A stretch of 64,000 bases of DNA, from contig CAZTJF010000017.1 of NCBI GenBank assembly GCA_964613805.1, forward strand, positions 1 through 64,000, read 5' to 3'. The first letter of the stretch is position 1, and the number at the start of each line of letters is the position of its first letter. A program made the translations under genes and the position numbers. The DNA comes from XYD12-FULL-36-8 sp964613805. Its GTDB lineage: Bacteria; Bacteroidota; Ignavibacteria; Ignavibacteriales; Ignavibacteriaceae. Shown here piece after piece: positions 59,942-64,000 of the stretch. The notes below the pieces were generated by a model. It did no database searches and had not been told where the DNA came from. It worked only from the letters and a program-made list of their open reading frames with translations.

Positions 59942-62833
59942 ATGAAAAAATATATATTGGTTTTATTTACGACTGGAATCACGTTCATTGCTTTTCCACA
60001 GATAACAACAACTTATCCTCAATATCCAACGCAAAATGATTCTATAGTTATATACTTTGATGCTGCCCAAACTGGTGGAGAAGAACTTCTGAATTATACG
60101 GGAACTGTGTATGCTCACACCGGTGTAAATACTAATTTTGGCAGCTGGCAGCATGTAATTGGCACTTGGGGAAATAACACTACTCAACCTTCATTAGACC
60201 GACTTGGTTTAAATTTATACAAACTAACAATCGGGCGTCCTCGACAATTTTATAATGTAACAAATCCAGCGGAAAATATAACGGCGCTGGCTTTAGTTTT
60301 TCGCTCTTCTGATGGCACAAAGCAAACAAGACCGGATATTTTTACTAACCTTTATCTACCTGGCATTACTGTTTTAGTTAACAATCCTAATATTTCAAAT
60401 AATTTTGGAGATCCGTTACGTTCCCCAACATTTGCTTCATTAGATGATACAGTTCATATATCCGTTTCTGTTGTCGAACTTGGAACACTTGTCTCGAACA
60501 TCACCCTCTATGTGAATAATGTTCAAGTGGCTCAAACGATTTCGAATATGATTGAATATGATTTTATTGCTGCTCAAAATCTGCAAGAAGTAAATAGAAT
60601 TTCAGTGGTTGCAAGAGATACTGCAATTTTAAAGGACTCAACGGAGTTCATCATCTTTGTTAATCCTTTAGTGCAAGATGTATCACTGCCTTTAGGAAAA
60701 GCTTATGGAATTAACTATGATAATTCAACGACTGTTACTCTTGCGCTTTTAGCTCCCCATAAAAAATTTATTTATGTGCTTGGCGATTTTAATGATTGGA
60801 AAGTAAATTCGAGTTATTATATGAAAAGGGATATCATTGATTCAAGTAAAGTAATTTGGTGGCTAACGATAAGTGGACTAACGCCAGGCGAGGAATATGC
60901 ATTTCAATATTATGTTGATGGAAATATACGAATCGCAGATCCTTATACTGAAAAGATACTCGATTCCTCAAATGATTCATTTATTTCATCAACTACATAT
61001 CCGAATTTAAAGCCCTATCCAACGGGAAAAACTTCGCAGTTAGTTTCGGTTCTTCAAACTGATCAAGCGCCATATCCATGGCAGATTAACTTCCAACGAC
61101 CAGCTAAAACCGATTTGGTGATTTATGAGTTATTATTAAGAGATTTTCTCACCTCGCACGATTACAAAACTTTACATGATACATTAAACTACCTGAAGAA
61201 TCTTGGAGTGAATATAATTGAGCTTATGCCTGTAAATGAGTTTGAAGGAAATGAAAGCTGGGGATATAATCCAAGTTTTCATGTTGCAGTTGATAAATAC
61301 TATGGACCAAAGAATGACTTGAAGAAATTTATTGACAAAGCTCATGAGATGGGTATTGCCGTGATACTTGATGTTGTTCTTAATCATGCGTTTGGTCAGT
61401 CACCTTTGGTAAGATTATATTCAACGAGTGAGGGTTGGCCTTCAGATCAAAATCCATGGTTAAATCCCGATTTTGATCCGACGTGGCCAGGTTATCAAGC
61501 TCGGCATCCGTATAACGTTGGCTATGATTTTAATCACGAAAGCCAGGCAACAAAAGATTACGTGGATAGAGTTACAAATTTTTGGATGACGGAATATAAA
61601 GTTGATGGGTTTAGATTTGATTTGACAAAGGGCTTCAGTCAAAGATCAAGCTACATATCTAACGGAAATTATAATGAAGGTTTAACATCAAGCTTTGATC
61701 AAACACGGATAAACATTCTGAAGAGAATGGCTGATAAAATTTGGTTAATTGATCCCACTTTTTATGTGATTCTTGAACACTTTGCTGATAACAGTGAAGA
61801 AATTGTTTTATCCAATTATGGAATGATGATTTGGGGAAATATGAATAATCAATACAATGAAGCCACCATGGGCTACAGCTCAAATTTGATTGGAGGTTAC
61901 TACCAATCGCGAGGGTGGACATATCCTCATTTAATTGCATATATGGAAAGTCATGATGAGGAACGGCTTATGTATAAAAATTTGACCTATGGCAATTCAA
62001 GTGGTTCATATAATATCAAAGATATTCGCGAAGCAATTAACCGAATAAAACTAGCGGCCGCTTTTTACTTTACAATTCCAGGTCCTAAAATGATATGGCA
62101 GTTCGGTGAATTGGGATACGATTATTCCATTAACTACAATGGTCGCTTGGGGAAAAAGCCAATCCGCTGGGATTATTTTTCTGATTCCAGAAGATTAAAA
62201 CTATACAAAGTCTTTGCCGAGCTTATCAAGATGAAAAAAAATTATGAAGTATTCCGAACAGGAAATTATAACGTTGCTTTATCCGAATATGATAAAAAAA
62301 TTAACATCACTCATCCGACAATGGATGTTGCTGTCATCGGGAATTTTAATGTTATAACCTCAAGTTTCTCACCATCATTTAGCAGAACAGGGAAGTGGTA
62401 TGAGTTTTTCAGCGGCGACAGTATTGATGTAACAAATGTAAATATGCAGATGACTTTCCAGCCCGGCGATTTACGTATTTATACAACGTCAAAATTACCA
62501 ACACCCGAACTGGATTTGCTTACAGAAACTGAAAGTGATCTATCACAAATAGTTTCAAGTAACTTTGAATTGTATCAGAACTATCCAAATCCATTCAATC
62601 CCTCAACCAGAATCCGGTATCTACTATCCAGCAACTCACATGTATCACTAAATGTTTACGACATACTTGGAAATGAAGTCGCTACTTTGGTTGATGAAGA
62701 TAAGCCAGTGGGAAGTTATGAAGTGGAATTTAAGTCTTCAGTCGGCAGTCTTCAATTGGCAAGTGGAATTTATTTTTACCAACTTAAGGCGGGAAGTTTT
62801 GTTGAAACGAAGAAGATGATCCTTCTTCGTTAA
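59942..62833 (+). CDS. Secreted GH13 alpha-amylase-family protein with type IX-style sorting domain
   Basis: The 963-residue protein has a signal peptide (1-19), beta-sandwich N-terminal regions, a CBM48-like domain at about 262-350 (YVLGDFNDWKVN; YYVDGNIRIADPY), a GH13 barrel with region I DVVLNH (477-482), nucleophile Asp560 (GFRFDLTKGF), acid Glu612 (VILEHF) and Asp672 (ESHDEER), and a C-terminal sorting domain from about 880 (NYPNPFNPSTRIRY ... GIYFYQLKAG). All three catalytic acids are present, so it should act on alpha-glucans. I chose ATG 59942 (MKKYILVLFTTG) behind GAGG over an upstream frame from 59897. Confidence 0.9.
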   Translation: MKKYILVLFTTGITFIAFPQITTTYPQYPTQNDSIVIYFDAAQTGGEELLNYTGTVYAHTGVNTNFGSWQHVIGTWGNNTTQPSLDRLGLNLYKLTIGRPRQFYNVTNPAENITALALVFRSSDGTKQTRPDIFTNLYLPGITVLVNNPNISNNFGDPLRSPTFASLDDTVHISVSVVELGTLVSNITLYVNNVQVAQTISNMIEYDFIAAQNLQEVNRISVVARDTAILKDSTEFIIFVNPLVQDVSLPLGKAYGINYDNSTTVTLALLAPHKKFIYVLGDFNDWKVNSSYYMKRDIIDSSKVIWWLTISGLTPGEEYAFQYYVDGNIRIADPYTEKILDSSNDSFISSTTYPNLKPYPTGKTSQLVSVLQTDQAPYPWQINFQRPAKTDLVIYELLLRDFLTSHDYKTLHDTLNYLKNLGVNIIELMPVNEFEGNESWGYNPSFHVAVDKYYGPKNDLKKFIDKAHEMGIAVILDVVLNHAFGQSPLVRLYSTSEGWPSDQNPWLNPDFDPTWPGYQARHPYNVGYDFNHESQATKDYVDRVTNFWMTEYKVDGFRFDLTKGFSQRSSYISNGNYNEGLTSSFDQTRINILKRMADKIWLIDPTFYVILEHFADNSEEIVLSNYGMMIWGNMNNQYNEATMGYSSNLIGGYYQSRGWTYPHLIAYMESHDEERLMYKNLTYGNSSGSYNIKDIREAINRIKLAAAFYFTIPGPKMIWQFGELGYDYSINYNGRLGKKPIRWDYFSDSRRLKLYKVFAELIKMKKNYEVFRTGNYNVALSEYDKKINITHPTMDVAVIGNFNVITSSFSPSFSRTGKWYEFFSGDSIDVTNVNMQMTFQPGDLRIYTTSKLPTPELDLLTETESDLSQIVSSNFELYQNYPNPFNPSTRIRYLLSSNSHVSLNVYDILGNEVATLVDEDKPVGSYEVEFKSSVGSLQLASGIYFYQLKAGSFVETKKMILLR

Positions 62834-63053
62834 TCCCGACAAAAGTCGAAACGGCGGGCAAGCTTTGCTTCGGTATTTTATTTAAGTGAGATTCATGCCA
62901 ATCGGTATTTGTCGGTGAGAGGTGAGTCTCACTTAGATGTTCTAATAACCAGCATCCAGGAACCAGTATCCAGCATCTAACACTCCTTATTCCCTATTGG
63001 AACTTCAAGATTTTATTCGGAATTTTCTAACAAGAAAAAGGAAATTTTCTCAA
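62834..63053. repeat. Intergenic inverted and direct repeats
   Basis: It holds CGAC-AAAA-GTCG (62837-62848), a 13-bp stem TAAGTGAGATTCA/TGAGTCTCACTTA (62883-62895 with 62923-62935, one G-U, 27-base loop), and a run of ACCAGCATCCAG/ACCAGTATCCAGCATC units (about 62948-62978). The mix looks like short dispersed repeats more than a terminator; no T-run follows the stems. Confidence 0.55.
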
Positions 63054-63242
63054 ATGAGAGTTCGGCTTCTGTTAACTGCTTTGCTCGCTTTCCTTATTTT
63101 AATTTTGTCCTGCCAGACATCTTCCCAATCTCATACCACTGAACGATATTCAATTATTAAATCGTTCAAGCTAAACTTTCTCTACTACACCAATGCTGTA
63201 ATAAAAATTTTTTCTACTTGTAAAATCCATGCAACCCAATAG
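63054..63242 (+). CDS. Very small putative lipoprotein
   Basis: The 62-residue frame (MRVRLLLTALLAFLILILSC) has a basic start, a hydrophobic stretch and a lipobox-like LILSC with Cys20, then 42 residues of no known family. ATG 63054 has no clear binding site. Its last 14 bases overlap the next gene's start. It could be a real small lipoprotein or a chance frame. Confidence 0.35.
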   Translation: MRVRLLLTALLAFLILILSCQTSSQSHTTERYSIIKSFKLNFLYYTNAVIKIFSTCKIHATQ

Positions 63243-64000
63243 TAAAAAAGAAGTTTCCTGCAAAGCTTTAGAACCAATTTTTCAGTATGCCAGATTGAAA
63301 AATGTAGAATTGAATTTATTATTGGAAGGTGTAGCATATGAGCCATCATATTTATTAAACAAGCACGAGCGAATTGAGTGGTGGGTTTACTGTAAAATTA
63401 TCGCAAACTCAAGAGCATGCTTCTCTTCAATAGATTTTGAGAATATGGGAGTCAATTTTATTAAACGCGAGTCTTATTTTGAAGCGGTTTTATTAGCATT
63501 CTTTTTTTTCACCTCAAATAAATTTATAAAGTTATTATATAAGAAACTTTTTCAATTGGGTTCTTCGATGTTTACTTGTTTAAAGGGGGATATTGAATCT
63601 CTGGGACCTAATAGAATCAAGGCAATAGTTTACCTAGAAGAAGGATATGATTTTTGCCCCGAATTGTTCTTTATTACTAAAGGTGTTTGGGAGCAACTTG
63701 GTAAAGAGATTGGGCAGAAGGGAATTAAGGTTGATTTGAATGTAACTCCCGAAAAAACCGTAATGAATGTGACTTGGAATAAAGAGGATTTTCTGATTAA
63801 AATAAAAAGAAGTATAAGTTGGTTATTTAATCTCAGAAAAGCACTAGTTGCGTTTACTGATTCGCATCAAGAATTAGTGAATCAATATGAAAAGTTAGAA
63901 CAATCACGTAATCTTTTATTTAAACAAACCACGCAACTTAAGACCGCTCACGAGATATCAACTTCTATTCGTCAAAGCCTGGATATTAATGATACACTAC
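63229..64000 (+). CDS. N-terminal part of a signalling protein (runs off the window)
   Basis: The frame from ATG 63229 stays open to the window end (257 codons). It starts MQPNSKKEVSCKALEPIFQY and has a domain of about 180 residues (LLEGVAYEPSYLLNKHERIEWWVYCKII; KLFQLGSSMFTCLKGDIESL), like N-terminal sensory modules I have seen before kinase or cyclase modules. A coiled stretch (about 215-240) then leads to TAHEISTSIRQSLDINDTL, the usual lead-in to a GAF domain. The output domain lies beyond the window. It has a poor binding site and may be coupled to the preceding small frame. Confidence 0.7.
   Translation, partial: MQPNSKKEVSCKALEPIFQYARLKNVELNLLLEGVAYEPSYLLNKHERIEWWVYCKIIANSRACFSSIDFENMGVNFIKRESYFEAVLLAFFFFTSNKFIKLLYKKLFQLGSSMFTCLKGDIESLGPNRIKAIVYLEEGYDFCPELFFITKGVWEQLGKEIGQKGIKVDLNVTPEKTVMNVTWNKEDFLIKIKRSISWLFNLRKALVAFTDSHQELVNQYEKLEQSRNLLFKQTTQLKTAHEISTSIRQSLDINDTL

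Noticed and set aside
1..64000. CRISPR arrays, insertion sequences, phage or integron features
   Set aside because: No evenly spaced direct repeats, transposase, integrase or phage structural gene was seen on either strand.

Overview
The window is AT-rich and compactly coded. It reads as chromosome from a member of the Bacteroidota/Chlorobi/Ignavibacteria group. Three things support this: a short primary sigma factor without region 1.1, a secreted amylase-like protein ending in an NYPNPFNP-type sorting domain (type IX secretion style, common in Ignavibacteria), and a palindromic repeat with GTCATTTCGA-type ends like those I associate with these genomes. Ignavibacteria is my best guess from family knowledge, not a proven placement. 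I see no rRNA, CRISPR array, insertion sequence, phage gene or replication origin.

Layout. (1) Positions 1-702: 3' end of comM. (2) 766-12577: tRNA-Tyr, tRNA-Gly, tRNA-Thr, rpmG, tRNA-Trp, secE, nusG, rplK, rplA, rplJ, rplL, rpoB, rpoC, starting from a good sigma-70-type promoter and with an attenuator-like hairpin between rplL and rpoB. (3) 12617-31932: the str, S10, spc and alpha operons run together (rpsL to rplQ), with a near-consensus promoter before rpsL, a hairpin terminator between tuf and rpsJ, a tRNA-Gln inserted between rplR and rpsE, and a strong terminator after rplQ. (4) 31985-38167: engB, a GAF protein with a degenerate GGDEF domain, deoB overlapping a 61-aa basic protein that overlaps a PIN-domain protein, then rpoD and an NlpC/P60 lipoprotein. 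(5) 38206-43793: a soft-metal P-type ATPase converging on a B12-dependent (class II) ribonucleotide reductase. (6) 44240-52913: an ABC exporter with a LolA-like protein, then a minus-strand series: SPFH protein, HEAT-like protein, a truncated membrane-protein remnant, CYTH, TerC, a zinc-ribbon protein, fabF, a GNAT acetyltransferase and a PAP2 phosphatase. (7) 52998-64000: a large hybrid histidine kinase, a repeat-bearing intergenic region, two small unknown genes, rocD, yjbQ, an S1/P1-nuclease-like protein, a GH13 protein with a sorting domain, a second region of inverted repeats, a tiny lipoprotein candidate, and the start of a signalling protein cut by the window end.

Functionally, the first half is the core transcription and translation machinery: RNA polymerase beta, beta', alpha and sigma, NusG, EF-G, EF-Tu, IF-1, most ribosomal proteins, the SecYE channel, methionine aminopeptidase, and a GTPase for 50S assembly. 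The second half is mixed housekeeping, envelope and signalling. No complete new defence or mobile system is evident. The less ordinary items are the tRNA-Gln inside the spc operon, the deoB-linked small-protein/PIN pair, the nested palindromic element at 55952-56156, the lineage-specific tails on L5 and L17, and the degenerate GGDEF protein.
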